Assembly: GCA_021790195.1 (NCBI GenBank)
Contig: JAJYIF010000002.1
Span: 62,001-126,000, forward strand
Reading direction: 5' to 3'
DNA length: 64,000 bases
Source of the DNA: Nitrospirota bacterium
GTDB lineage: Bacteria; Nitrospirota; Thermodesulfovibrionia; Thermodesulfovibrionales; UBA9159
Below the pieces are notes generated by a model. The model did no database searches, had not been told where the DNA came from, and saw nothing but the letters and a program-made list of their open reading frames with translations. The translations under genes and the position numbers were made by a program. Positions 17,193 through 25,187 of this stretch are shown one piece after another; positions within the stretch are counted from its first letter, which is position 1, and each line of letters opens with the position of its first letter.

Positions 17193-17221
17193 TTATCAAC
17201 GCTCACACCCCGCGCTATAAT
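17193..17221 (+). promoter_or_regulatory. Sigma-70-type promoter for citrate synthase
   Basis: TTATCA at 17193-17198 and a perfect TATAAT at 17216-17221 are 17 bases apart. The predicted start near 17228 gives a 25-base leader containing AGGAGGAAGG before the ATG at 17253. Confidence 0.6.
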
Positions 17222-17252
17222 GGGATAAAAAGTACCTTTACAGGAGGAAGGC

Positions 17253-18434
17253 ATGGCAGAGTCGGTCCGCGTAAAAAATATCGGTCTGAGAGGCGTGACG
17301 GTCGCCGATACAAAGATCAGCTTCATAGACGGGGGGGAGGGAGTGCTCATTTACCGGGGCTACCGCATAGAGGAGCTGGCGGAGAGATCGTCGTTTGTCG
17401 AGACCGCGTATCTGCTTCTGAACGGGGCCCTCCCGGACCGGAAACAGATCGAGGCCTTCAACGGCGGGATTATGGCGGCGCGCCGAATCCCGGACTTCAT
17501 TTATGAGAGCATGAGACGTTGGCCAAGGCAGGCCCAGCCCATGGATGTGTTGCAGGCTGTCGTGCCTCTTCTCGCTATGGCCGACGCGGAGATATCCGAC
17601 GAGACAAGAGACGCAAATGTCGAAAAAGCGGTAAGGCTGATCTCCCGCATTCCTGTCCTGATCGCGGCGTGGCATAGAATTCGAAGCGGTCAGGATCCGC
17701 TGCCTCCGGATAATAGTCTGTCCCATGCAGGCAATTTCCTGTGGCAGCTCAAAGGCGTCAAACCGGATGAGGAACTCGCGCGTGATCTGGATGTCTGTTT
17801 CATTCTTCATGCTGACCACACTTTTAACGCCTCGACTTTTGCGTGTCGCGAAGTTGTTTCCACGCGGGCGCATATGTATGCGGGCGTGGCCGCAGGTATC
17901 GGCGCGCTCTCCGGCAGTCTCCACGGCGGCGCTAATGCCGAGGCAATGAAGATGTTCCTTGAAATAGAGCAGGAGAAGGACATAGCAGGCTGGGTCAGAA
18001 GCCGTCTCGATCGGGGCGAAAAGATCATGGGCATGGGACATGCCGTATATAAAACAACGGACCCGAGGGGCAGTATCCTGAAGGAGATGTCGGGCCGTCT
18101 GGGCAAGAAACTCGGCCAGGAAAAGTGGCATGACATCACATGTCGCGTTGAGGAGGCCGCCCTTAGGGAGTTCGAGAAGAGGGGCAAGACCACAATCAAA
18201 CCCAACTGCGATTTCTACAGCGCCTCGGTCTATCACATGATGGGCATCCCCATCGACCTTTTCACTCCTGTCTTTGCCGCCTCGCGGATATCCGGCTGGT
18301 GCGCGCATATCATTGAAGAGAAGTTTGCCGAAGCCCAGGAAAAACCCATGCTCTACAGGCCTTCGACTGAATATGTCGGCCAATACTGCGGCCTCATGGG
18401 CTGCACGTATGAGCCGCTGGAGAAGAGGGGGTAG
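17253..18434 (+). CDS. gltA: Citrate synthase
   Basis: 393 residues, the short (type I-like, Bacillus/archaeal length) form. It condenses oxaloacetate and acetyl-CoA at the entry to the TCA cycle. The catalytic residues are present: SLHGG (His224), GMGHAVY (His263) and NCDFYS (Asp320), plus the HADHTFNAST region. The substrate might instead be propionyl-CoA (2-methylcitrate synthase), but no methylcitrate pathway genes are nearby. It has its own promoter and a strong AGGAGGAAGG site, and is not in an operon with other TCA genes here. Confidence 0.88.
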   Translation: MAESVRVKNIGLRGVTVADTKISFIDGGEGVLIYRGYRIEELAERSSFVETAYLLLNGALPDRKQIEAFNGGIMAARRIPDFIYESMRRWPRQAQPMDVLQAVVPLLAMADAEISDETRDANVEKAVRLISRIPVLIAAWHRIRSGQDPLPPDNSLSHAGNFLWQLKGVKPDEELARDLDVCFILHADHTFNASTFACREVVSTRAHMYAGVAAGIGALSGSLHGGANAEAMKMFLEIEQEKDIAGWVRSRLDRGEKIMGMGHAVYKTTDPRGSILKEMSGRLGKKLGQEKWHDITCRVEEAALREFEKRGKTTIKPNCDFYSASVYHMMGIPIDLFTPVFAASRISGWCAHIIEEKFAEAQEKPMLYRPSTEYVGQYCGLMGCTYEPLEKRG

Positions 18435-18671
18435 GGCGGAAGAGGCGCCTTAACAGACATGAACACTGGCGGATGCACATTGACCAGATAGAGAAGATTT
18501 TGAAGTCATCAAGAAGCTCATCCCGCAGTTAAGGTACAAGCCGGCGTTTTGCTCAGGATCCAAGAAGACTTGATAAACTTCTTTGCGTTTGTGCAAAAAG
18601 AAATCCTTTCTTTTCTCAGTCCTGCAAAAACCTTGCTTGGAATTCCTCAGTTATTTCAATGGGCTGTTGCC

Positions 18672-18688
18672 TGGCATGGAATCTGCTT
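18672..18688 (+). promoter_or_regulatory. Putative sigma-54 (-24/-12) promoter
   Basis: TGGCATGG with GG at 18673-18674 and CTGCTT with GC at 18685-18686, exactly ten bases between GG and GC as sigma-54 promoters need. The expected start near 18698 lies about 36 bases before the ATG of the small membrane protein at 18734. The -12 element has C for T at one position. Confidence 0.45.
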
Positions 18689-18733
18689 TTACATTTCATA
18701 AATACAAAAAAACGAGAAAAGGAGGACAAAGAG

Positions 18734-19066
18734 ATGAAGAAGAGAGAGACAGCAAGACGGATGGCCTTCGTAGGAGTGGGAGCAGGTTTTGTCCTTTTTG
18801 CATTAGTCGGTTTTCTGCCTGGCTCGTTGCTTGGCGGTGTGATGGGTCTTAATATAGCGGGCGGCCTTTTCGGTTTCCCCGTCCATTCAGCCCTTTTGCC
18901 GAGACTGATCGTCGGCCTGTCTATGCTTGCCGGGATCTTTGTATCCGCGGCCATCTTCATTGCAGGCTCGACCTCCGCAGGCTGGCTCGTCGGCTGCGCA
19001 ATCGATTCCCTGAAGATGGAACCTGCCCTGGAAGCAGAGGTCCAGGCAATAAGACATAGAAAATAG
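18734..19066 (+). CDS. Small membrane protein of unknown function
   Basis: About 110 residues with two or three hydrophobic segments: FVGVGAGFVLFALVGFLPG, a middle glycine-rich LLGGVMGLNIAGGLFGF, and GLSMLAGIFVSAAIFIAG, with short charged ends (MKKRE, IRHRK). No family was recognised. The ATG at 18734 has AGGAGG nine bases before it. A sigma-54-like promoter lies just upstream and a GC-rich hairpin follows, so it seems to be a single-gene unit, possibly regulated by an NtrC-type activator. Confidence 0.7.
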   Translation: MKKRETARRMAFVGVGAGFVLFALVGFLPGSLLGGVMGLNIAGGLFGFPVHSALLPRLIVGLSMLAGIFVSAAIFIAGSTSAGWLVGCAIDSLKMEPALEAEVQAIRHRK

Positions 19067-19075
19067 CAGGAAGCG

Positions 19076-19110
19076 CCCCAGGGGATCTGGAGGCTTTCGG
19101 TCCCCTGGGG
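19076..19110 (+). terminator. Hairpin after the small membrane protein gene
   Basis: Perfect ten-base stem CCCCAGGGGA (19076-19085) with TCCCCTGGGG (19101-19110) around a 15-base loop, ten bases after the stop codon. There is no T run on either side, so it may be a weak or factor-assisted terminator, or an mRNA-stabilising 3' hairpin. Confidence 0.4.
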
Positions 19111-19181
19111 AAACGGAGCCCGACTTTTCCAAAATCCGCAAACGCGGAGTTTGTCGTCCGTCAGATCCAATCCTTATTTCC

Positions 19182-19210
19182 TTGTATGATTCCCCCGGGT
19201 TTTCTATAAT
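19182..19210 (+). promoter_or_regulatory. Sigma-70-type promoter for the CBS-tsaE-nadK operon
   Basis: TTGTAT at 19182-19187 and TATAAT at 19205-19210 with a 17-base spacer. The expected start near 19217 gives a leader of about 32 bases including AAAGGAG before the ATG at 19249. Confidence 0.6.
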
Positions 19211-19248
19211 AATTGTGACGCAAAAACATTGTAACCAAAGGAGCTTCA

Positions 19249-19707
19249 ATGCTGAAGGCCAGAGACATAATGACCAGGGACGTAGTGACCGTTTTGTCCG
19301 AGACAACAGTCGAGGAGCTGGGAAGGATTTTTTCCGAGAAGGCCGTCAGCGGGGCCCCCGTGGTGAACGCTGCCGGCAACATTGTGGGGATCGTCACCGA
19401 GAATGACCTGATCAGTAAGAACAGCCGGCTGCATATCCCGACCATCCTGAGACTTTTCGACGCCTTTATCCCTCTGGGGACGAGCAAACTCGAGCTCGAA
19501 ATCAAGAAGATGACGGCGTCTACCGTGGGAGAGGTTTGCACGAGGAAGGTGGTGACCATAGACGAGGAAACCGGCATAGATGAGATAGCGACTATAATGA
19601 GCGAAAAGAGGATTCATCTCCTCCCCGTCATAAGCCAGGGGAAGATCGTCGGGATCGTCGGAAAGAAGGACCTGATAAGGGGAATAGCGGGTGAGGCTCA
19701 GAAGTAA
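19249..19707 (+). CDS. CBS-domain pair protein
   Basis: 152 residues made of two CBS motifs: the first from ARDIMTRDVVTV with AVSGAPVVNAAGNIVGIVTENDL, the second with EVCTRKVVTI and RIHLLPVISQGKIVGIVGKKDL. CBS pairs bind adenine nucleotides and act as energy sensors. No catalytic domain is attached. AAAGGAG precedes the ATG. The end overlaps tsaE, and the gene leads a five-gene overlapping operon. Confidence 0.88.
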   Translation: MLKARDIMTRDVVTVLSETTVEELGRIFSEKAVSGAPVVNAAGNIVGIVTENDLISKNSRLHIPTILRLFDAFIPLGTSKLELEIKKMTASTVGEVCTRKVVTIDEETGIDEIATIMSEKRIHLLPVISQGKIVGIVGKKDLIRGIAGEAQK

Positions 19708-20140
19708 TGGGCCCGAGGAGACATTCCGGTACGGAGACAGACTCGGCAGGCTGCTTAAGGCCGGAAGCACAGTCTGTCTCTTCGGGGAGCTGGGCGCAGG
19801 AAAGACTGTTTTTGTAAAGGGGATCGCCTCGGCCCTGGGAATACCCGAACGGGAGATCACGAGCGCAAGCTTCACAATTATTGCGGAGTATGTCGGCATG
19901 TTGCGAAGCAGCCCGGTGCCGTTCTATCATGTTGACCTTTACAGGATCAGGGACCAGAATGAACTCGAATCGATCGGGATCGAAGAATACATAGGAAAAA
20001 GAGGCATTGCCGTCGTCGAATGGGCTGAAAAGCTCGGCGGTTTCGAAGGATGCATCTCGGTGCGGTTCGAGATCCTGGACGGAGAAGAAAGGGAAATAGA
20101 AATAGAGGGAATGGATGAAGCGGATTGGCATAATCAGTAA
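19691..20140 (+). CDS. tsaE: tRNA threonylcarbamoyladenosine biosynthesis ATPase TsaE
   Basis: 149 residues with the P-loop GELGAGKT (residues 32-39), ITSASFTII in place of the usual SPTF segment, HVDLYRI, and VVEWAEKLG near the C-terminus, all hallmarks of TsaE. It works with TsaB/TsaD/TsaC to make t6A37 in ANN-decoding tRNAs in the cytoplasm. The start is GTG at 19691, overlapping the CBS gene. It overlaps nadK at its 3' end. The other t6A genes are not in the window. Confidence 0.9.
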   Translation: MRLRSNGPEETFRYGDRLGRLLKAGSTVCLFGELGAGKTVFVKGIASALGIPEREITSASFTIIAEYVGMLRSSPVPFYHVDLYRIRDQNELESIGIEEYIGKRGIAVVEWAEKLGGFEGCISVRFEILDGEEREIEIEGMDEADWHNQ

Positions 20141-21005
20141 GACGGGGCGTACCGAGCCTGTAGAGCTGCTGAGGGCTCTCCTTCCATGGCTGAAAGAGAG
20201 AGGCGCGGAGGTCTTTGTCGATCTCGAAGTAGCTCCTTCTCTCGGTATTGAGGGACATCCCCGCTCGCAGATACCCGAGCTCTCGGAAATGGTGATCGTC
20301 CTCGGGGGGGACGGCACAATGCTTTCGGTCGCAAGGCTCGTATGCGAGAAAGGGGTCCCGATACTCGGCGTAAACCTGGGAGGTCTCGGCTTCATAACCG
20401 AGGTGCACGTAGCCGGCATTTATGAGGCGATGGAGGAGATATTTTCGGGTAAGTGCGTGGTGGAAGAGCGCCTTATGCTCTCTGCGTCCGTGCAAAGGCA
20501 CAGCGAGCAGATAGCGGAGTATACGGTGCTGAACGACGTGGTCATCAACAAGGGGGCATTGGCCAGGATCATCGACCTCGAAACTTATGTCGACAAGAAT
20601 TATGTCACAATTTTCAGGGCCGATGGGCTGATCGTTTCGACTCCCACAGGCTCCACGGCCTACTGTCTCTCGGCGGGTGGTCCCATACTTTTCCCGACTA
20701 CCGATTGTATTGCAATAACGCCGATCTGCCCTCACACGCTGACAAACAGGCCTATTGTTTTGCCGGACAACGTCCTTGTGGAGATCTCCCTCAAGTCGGG
20801 CGCCGAGGACGTCTTCCTGACCCTCGACGGTCAGGTCGGCTTCTCGCTCAGGCAGGACGATGTCGTCGTCATAACGAAGTCGCCTTTCAAAACTAGGCTC
20901 ATCATTCCGCATGAACGCGACTTTTTCCAGGTCCTGAGGACAAAGCTCGGGTGGGGCGAGAGGGCTGCAAGGAAGGGCAGGAAAAACCACAGGACGGGCG
21001 AATGA
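20115..21005 (+). CDS. nadK: NAD kinase
   Basis: 296 residues. The kinase signature LGGDGTML (GGDGT at 64-68), GVNLGGLGF, and DGLIVSTPTGSTAY with AGGP identify NAD kinase, which makes NADP from NAD with ATP or polyphosphate in the cytoplasm. The length is normal. The ATG lies inside the end of tsaE, and the stop overlaps the DNA glycosylase ATG, so the genes are translationally coupled. Confidence 0.94.
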   Translation: MKRIGIISKTGRTEPVELLRALLPWLKERGAEVFVDLEVAPSLGIEGHPRSQIPELSEMVIVLGGDGTMLSVARLVCEKGVPILGVNLGGLGFITEVHVAGIYEAMEEIFSGKCVVEERLMLSASVQRHSEQIAEYTVLNDVVINKGALARIIDLETYVDKNYVTIFRADGLIVSTPTGSTAYCLSAGGPILFPTTDCIAITPICPHTLTNRPIVLPDNVLVEISLKSGAEDVFLTLDGQVGFSLRQDDVVVITKSPFKTRLIIPHERDFFQVLRTKLGWGERAARKGRKNHRTGE

Positions 21006-21739
21006 ATATTGCGGAAGATATCAGGACGATACTCACTTTCTATCGGACTCTCGGGTTCGAGAGGCTGCCGCTAAAATTCAGTTCGAAGTTCGAAGTTCAA
21101 AGTTCAAAAGCGAAAGAAGATGAACATTCTGGGGCAAACCCATCAATCGTCACGCGTTGCTCATCAGAGGACAAGAAGGCTGCGATCGAGGAGCTTCGCA
21201 GGGAGATCGGGGATTGCGACAGATGCAGGTTGTCTGAAGGCCGAAAGAATATTGTCTTTGGCGAGGGGAATCCGGATGCGCGTTTAATGTTCATAGGAGA
21301 GGCCCCGGGAAGAGAAGAAGATATTCAGGCAAGGCCGTTTGTCGGGGACGCCGGCAAGCTCCTCACAAGATTGATCGAGAAGATGGGATTGAGCCGGGAA
21401 GAGGTATATATAGGCAACATTGTGAAATGCAGGCCCCCCCAGAACCGTGACCCTGAGGAAGACGAGATGGCGACCTGTTCAGTGTTCATCGACAGGCAGA
21501 TACGTATTATTTCTCCGAAGATCATAGTGTCGCTCGGCCGCATATCATCTCAGACCCTCATGAGCACGAAGGTCCCTATTAGCAAACTCAGGGGGAGATT
21601 TTTTGAATACAAGGACATACCTGTCATGCCTACGTTCCATCCTGCGTATCTGCTGAGAAACCCGAAGGACAAATGGCTCGTGTGGGAGGACGTCCAGAAG
21701 GTGATGGAAAGATTGAAGGAGAGCGGGGAACAGATATGA
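21002..21739 (+). CDS. udg: Family 4 uracil-DNA glycosylase (Fe-S type)
   Basis: 245 residues. Motif GEAPGREED and the C-terminal TFHPAYLLR, with four cysteines (about 72, 75, 143, 159) in CDRC, VKCRPP and ATCS, identify the [4Fe-4S] family 4 enzyme that removes uracil from DNA. The N-terminal linker contains a seven-base tandem repeat encoding KFSSKFEVQSSK-like residues. The ATG at 21002 overlaps the nadK stop as ATGA. A longer in-frame start at 20951 lies within nadK and is rejected. The stop overlaps the HIT gene ATG. Confidence 0.9.
   Translation: MNIAEDIRTILTFYRTLGFERLPLKFSSKFEVQSSKAKEDEHSGANPSIVTRCSSEDKKAAIEELRREIGDCDRCRLSEGRKNIVFGEGNPDARLMFIGEAPGREEDIQARPFVGDAGKLLTRLIEKMGLSREEVYIGNIVKCRPPQNRDPEEDEMATCSVFIDRQIRIISPKIIVSLGRISSQTLMSTKVPISKLRGRFFEYKDIPVMPTFHPAYLLRNPKDKWLVWEDVQKVMERLKESGEQI
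21080..21107 (+). repeat. Heptamer tandem repeat inside the uracil-DNA glycosylase gene
   Basis: Four tandem copies of AGTTCRA: AGTTCGA, AGTTCGA, AGTTCAA, AGTTCAA. It lies in the variable N-terminal linker of the glycosylase. Because the unit is not a multiple of three, loss or gain of one copy would shift the frame. Confidence 0.85.
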
Positions 21740-22221
21740 CTCAGCCGATGTGGGCGCCGTGGAGACTGCAGTACATACTCTCGAAGAAGGGACCGGAATG
21801 CATATTCTGCGATGAGCCTAAAGAGGACAGAGACAGGGACAATCTGATCCTGTACAGAAGCGGGAAGTGCTTCGTCATAATGAATCTCTATCCGTATAAT
21901 AACGGCCATCTCATGGTCGTGCCTTACAGGCACGTGTTTTCCATAACCGAGTTGAACGATGAGGAGCTGCTTGATGTCTCGAAGATGGTCCAGCGCTCGG
22001 TGAATTGCATGAAGGAGGCCTTCAGGCCCGAAGGATACAATGTGGGTTTCAATCTCGGCAGGGTCGCCGGGGCCGGGATCGAGGAGCATCTGCATTATCA
22101 CATAATCCCGAGATGGGTCGGAGATACTCACTTTATGGCGATACTGAGCGAGGTGAGAGTGATCCCGGAACACGTTAAGAGCACGTACGACAAGCTGTAT
22201 CCGCTGTTCAACAGAGGGTGA
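21736..22221 (+). CDS. HIT-family nucleotide hydrolase/transferase
   Basis: 161 residues of the histidine triad family. The triad is HLHYHIIPRW, and ECIFC near the N-terminus is the CxxC common to the HIT group related to Ap4A phosphorylases. VIMNLYPYNNGHLMVVPYRH is the typical core. It probably acts on dinucleoside polyphosphates or nucleotide adducts. The ATG at 21736 overlaps the glycosylase stop as ATGA, ending the CBS-tsaE-nadK-udg-HIT operon. MTQPMWAPWRLQYI is the usual start of the group. Confidence 0.88.
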   Translation: MTQPMWAPWRLQYILSKKGPECIFCDEPKEDRDRDNLILYRSGKCFVIMNLYPYNNGHLMVVPYRHVFSITELNDEELLDVSKMVQRSVNCMKEAFRPEGYNVGFNLGRVAGAGIEEHLHYHIIPRWVGDTHFMAILSEVRVIPEHVKSTYDKLYPLFNRG

Positions 22222-22338
22222 TAATCCGCTTATCCCCGCAGACTCTGCAAATCTGTGAGGAAAGGGACTCAGACGTATTGCATTCGCAGCGATTGACCTT
22301 GTTATCGGGCCGGTCCTTGACGTGGAGAGGTAATTATA

Positions 22339-22367
22339 TTGACAGTGCAACCGATTAATCCTATAAT
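22339..22367 (+). promoter_or_regulatory. Consensus sigma-70 promoter upstream of a universal stress protein gene
   Basis: TTGACA at 22339-22344 and TATAAT at 22362-22367, both perfect, with a 17-base spacer. The predicted start near 22374 gives a ~124-base leader that includes the possible tiny lipopeptide frame at 22404-22472. Confidence 0.75.
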
Positions 22368-22403
22368 CACCAAAACTGAATAGCGGCTCAATGTTAAATA
22401 TAA

Positions 22404-22472
22404 ATGAATACAAATAATAAGAACATAATAATCGTCTTGCTGCTCTACGGATGCGGCAGCTATTCCGGTTAG
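22404..22472 (+). CDS. Possible 22-residue lipopeptide
   Basis: The frame from ATG 22404 to TAG 22470-22472 encodes a short basic/polar start (MNTNNKN), a hydrophobic run IIIVLLLY and a lipobox-like LYGCGS, then ends four residues later. It lies in the leader downstream of a perfect promoter and 25 bases before the universal stress protein GTG. No strong ribosome-binding site is visible. It may be an entericidin-like mini-lipoprotein, a leader peptide that controls the next gene, or chance. Confidence 0.35.
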   Translation: MNTNNKNIIIVLLLYGCGSYSG

Positions 22473-22497
22473 GAAATCTTCAAGACGGGGGGAAGGC

Positions 22498-22932
22498 GTG
22501 ATTTCAAGGATTCTTGTACCGACAGACGGATCGAAGGTGGCCCAAAGGGCTGCTCAGTACGCGATCCATCTTGCAAAGAACTTGAATGCCACGGTGATTG
22601 TCCTGAGTGTTGCTGACAGACGCACGTTGTCTTCCATCGCGGAGACGGCCGTGCCGGTAATAGAGATCGAATGTCATTTAGAGGAGGTTGCCGAGGGGTA
22701 TGTTGAGGAACTAACGAAGCAGTGCTATGAAAACGGCGTCCAGTCAAAGGGATATGTGACGACCGGTTATCCTATAGATGAGATCGCAAGAGAGGCGGAA
22801 GACTTGAATGCGGACCTCATCGTAATGGGCTCCCGCGGAAGGAGCGCATTAACCGCAACTGTCCTCGGCAGCGTTGCATATGGAGTAATCCACAAAGATA
22901 TAAAGATCCCCGTCATGGTAGTGAAAGGGTGA
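22498..22932 (+). CDS. Universal stress protein (UspA family)
   Basis: 144 residues, a single Usp domain: ISRILVPTDGSKVAQRAAQYA at the start and the ATP-binding loop VMGSRGRSALTATVLGSVA near the end (GxRGxS...GSV), so an ATP-binding member is expected. The start is GTG at 22498 with GGGGGGAAGG before it. It is transcribed from a consensus promoter. It is one of four Usp-type genes in the window. Confidence 0.88.
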   Translation: MISRILVPTDGSKVAQRAAQYAIHLAKNLNATVIVLSVADRRTLSSIAETAVPVIEIECHLEEVAEGYVEELTKQCYENGVQSKGYVTTGYPIDEIAREAEDLNADLIVMGSRGRSALTATVLGSVAYGVIHKDIKIPVMVVKG

Positions 22933-23047
22933 CCACATTATAAACTGACGCACATCAGGGGGGATGGCTGAACACCCCCGGTCATTCTGACAAGCTGCCC
23001 GGTTGCAATCTTTGTTATTTGCCGGCGAAAATGGCGAGCAGAGCGGA

Positions 23048-24163
23048 TCAAAGCGTTCGCTTGAAGGACAGTATCGAAATGGTCATCATCAACGCCGTGA
23101 AAAGCCCGAGAAAGGCTATATCTCCGTAGATGCTCGACAGGCCGGCGTTCTTGAAGAGGATCGCTTTCAGCGCATCGACCGCATATGCCTCAGGGTTCAC
23201 TTTCGAAAAGGACTTGAGCCATCCGGGGAAACTCGCAACCGGATAGACCGCTCCGCTTGGGAAGAACATGATGACATTAAGGAACCCGCTGAGTACCCCC
23301 ACAATCCTCGGATGCCCGATCCTCCCCAAGATGACAAACATAAGGCTGAGAAGGCAGAGTGTTGTCAGGACCACGACGACAAAGAGCGGCAGACACTGCC
23401 CTGCTGCCCTGGGAAACGGGATCCCCGTTATAAAAATGCTCACCGCCAGGATCAGAATTGCGATGGCAGTTGTTATGGAGAGACCGCTTATGATAAGGCC
23501 GCTTACGATGTGCGATTTAGAAAGGGGGGTCAGGAGATAACTCTCGTCAATGCCGAGGAAACGGTCCATCACAAGATTAAATGCGCCTGTTGTCAGGGTG
23601 CCTAGAAAGATGGCCATGATCACTACGCCGGGCACGAGGGACTGGTAATAATCCACCTTGCCGTACAGATTGATGTCCCTCAGCAGCACCTGGTCCGTCC
23701 TTTCCCTTATAGGCACATACTCAGAGCGTATCGAAAGCAGAGCGGCGTTCAGAAGGTTCCTTATCGTCTCGGAAGAAATGCTGTCGGTGTTATCGAGGAA
23801 GAGACCGACCTCAGGTCTTCCTTCGAGCGAGACCCTCTTGCTGAAATCGGAAGGTATGATGAACGCTGCCTTATATCTTCCCGCCCTCACGCCGTTGACA
23901 GCTGCCTGTTCGTCGGCGACACTTATGAGTGAGAAAGTCTGCGGACCGGCCTGAATGGCCAGCAGGTCCTCCATGACCCGCTTTGCGTAAGGACCTGTGT
24001 CCTTATCGACAACCGCAACCGGCAGGCCTGTAAGTTTTCCCTGGAAGGAGTTCCCGAGAATCACGAGATAGATAAGCGGCATGAGGATGCTCATTCCTAG
24101 CACAACCGGGTTCCGCTTGAATTTCTTTAAGTCCCGTTCGATGACCGCAAAAAGTCTGATCAT
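23048..24163 (-). CDS. ABC-2 type transporter permease
   Basis: 371 residues: one N-terminal membrane segment (VVLGMSILMPLIYLVILG), a large extracytoplasmic domain with VAVVDKDTG, then five hydrophobic segments in the C-terminal half, the ABC-2 layout of YbhS/YbhR-type exporters. The ATG overlaps the ATPase stop (ATGA). Only one permease is present, where YbhFSR-like systems usually have two, so this one probably works as a homodimer. Confidence 0.88.
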   Translation of the reverse strand: MIRLFAVIERDLKKFKRNPVVLGMSILMPLIYLVILGNSFQGKLTGLPVAVVDKDTGPYAKRVMEDLLAIQAGPQTFSLISVADEQAAVNGVRAGRYKAAFIIPSDFSKRVSLEGRPEVGLFLDNTDSISSETIRNLLNAALLSIRSEYVPIRERTDQVLLRDINLYGKVDYYQSLVPGVVIMAIFLGTLTTGAFNLVMDRFLGIDESYLLTPLSKSHIVSGLIISGLSITTAIAILILAVSIFITGIPFPRAAGQCLPLFVVVVLTTLCLLSLMFVILGRIGHPRIVGVLSGFLNVIMFFPSGAVYPVASFPGWLKSFSKVNPEAYAVDALKAILFKNAGLSSIYGDIAFLGLFTALMMTISILSFKRTL

Positions 24164-25173
24164 CTTCCAAGTTTCTGCGGGATGCCGGCCCCGACAAGGA
24201 AGCTCACTTTTTTTGCCTCTTCCTCCCGTATCGATTTGCCCGTATAGTGGATAAAGACATCTTCGAGGGACTGCTCGTGGATAGTGGCCGAAAGAATGAC
24301 GCCTCCGGATGCCCTGACCTCATCGATCAGCGACGGCAGGTTCTTTGCTCCGCTGTCGACATAGACCCTCAGGGTCCCTTCATCCGCGTTTACTTTGTGC
24401 ACAAAAGACAGTTTGCCGATGGCCCCGATAAGCCCATCGGAAAGGTCCGCCACGGTGAGCGAGATGATGTCGTTACCGGGGATACTCGACTTTAGCTCTT
24501 CCGGACTTCCTATGGCGATAATCTTTCCGGCATCTATGATCGCAACCTTTCCGCACAGTGTCTCCGCCTCCTCCATGTAATGGGTCGTGAGAAAAATCGT
24601 CATCGAATCCCCCTCGATGAGCTTCCTGAGAAAGTCCCATACCACATGTCTTGACTGGGGGTCGAGCCCTATAGTGGGCTCGTCGAGGAAGAGCAGCGAA
24701 GGCCTGTGAACAAGGACCCGCGCTATCTCAAGCCTCCTCCTCATGCCTCCGGAATAGGTCGCGACCAGGTCATTCGCCCTAGAGGCGAGACCCACCGTGT
24801 CGAGAAGGTTTTTTATCCTCTCTTTTCTTTCCCTGGCATGTATGCCGTAAAAGCGCCCGTAGAGGTCCATATTCTCATAGCCCGTCAGGTCAAGGTCGCT
24901 CGTCATCGCCTGCGGGACTACGCCGATATGCCTTCTGACCTCACCTGGTTCCTCAGCAACGTCGCAACATGAAACAACGGCCTTGCCGCTTGTGGGTCTC
25001 ACAAGTGTGGTCAGCATCCTGATGAGAGTTGTCTTGCCGGCGCCGTTTGGTCCGAGGAAACCGAAGAACTCACCCTCGCCGACCTCGAAACTCACGTGGT
25101 CTACGGCCGCGAGGGGGCCGAATTTCTTGGTTATCTCAGATACTACAATAGCCTTCCTGTCTTCTATGACCAT
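24160..25173 (-). CDS. ABC transporter ATP-binding protein
   Basis: 337 residues with Walker A GPNGAGKTT, Q-loop VVPQAM, signature YSGGMRRRLE, Walker B LLFLDEPTIGLD and the H-loop TTHYMEEAE, as in drug/lipid exporter ATPases of the DrrA/YbhF kind. A C-terminal extension of about 100 residues (after GSPEELK) follows. It drives the ABC-2 permease it overlaps. The membrane fusion protein gene lies 14 bases upstream, so the three form one operon. Confidence 0.92.
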   Translation of the reverse strand: MVIEDRKAIVVSEITKKFGPLAAVDHVSFEVGEGEFFGFLGPNGAGKTTLIRMLTTLVRPTSGKAVVSCCDVAEEPGEVRRHIGVVPQAMTSDLDLTGYENMDLYGRFYGIHARERKERIKNLLDTVGLASRANDLVATYSGGMRRRLEIARVLVHRPSLLFLDEPTIGLDPQSRHVVWDFLRKLIEGDSMTIFLTTHYMEEAETLCGKVAIIDAGKIIAIGSPEELKSSIPGNDIISLTVADLSDGLIGAIGKLSFVHKVNADEGTLRVYVDSGAKNLPSLIDEVRASGGVILSATIHEQSLEDVFIHYTGKSIREEEAKKVSFLVGAGIPQKLGR

Positions 25174-25187
25174 CTGTCAGCGCCCTA

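Noticed and set aside
17238-18383. Long - strand frame opposite citrate synthase
   Set aside because: Citrate synthase has all catalytic motifs, its own promoter and ribosome-binding site. The opposite frame has none.
18476-18573. Possible remnant of a small nucleotidyltransferase gene after citrate synthase
   Set aside because: One frame reads EVIKKLIPQLRYKP, faintly like the opening of MNT-type proteins, but it is too short and lacks the GSxxRG motif.
22958-22979. GGGGGG/CCCCC inverted repeat after a universal stress protein gene
   Set aside because: Short stem with a long unpaired loop and no T run.
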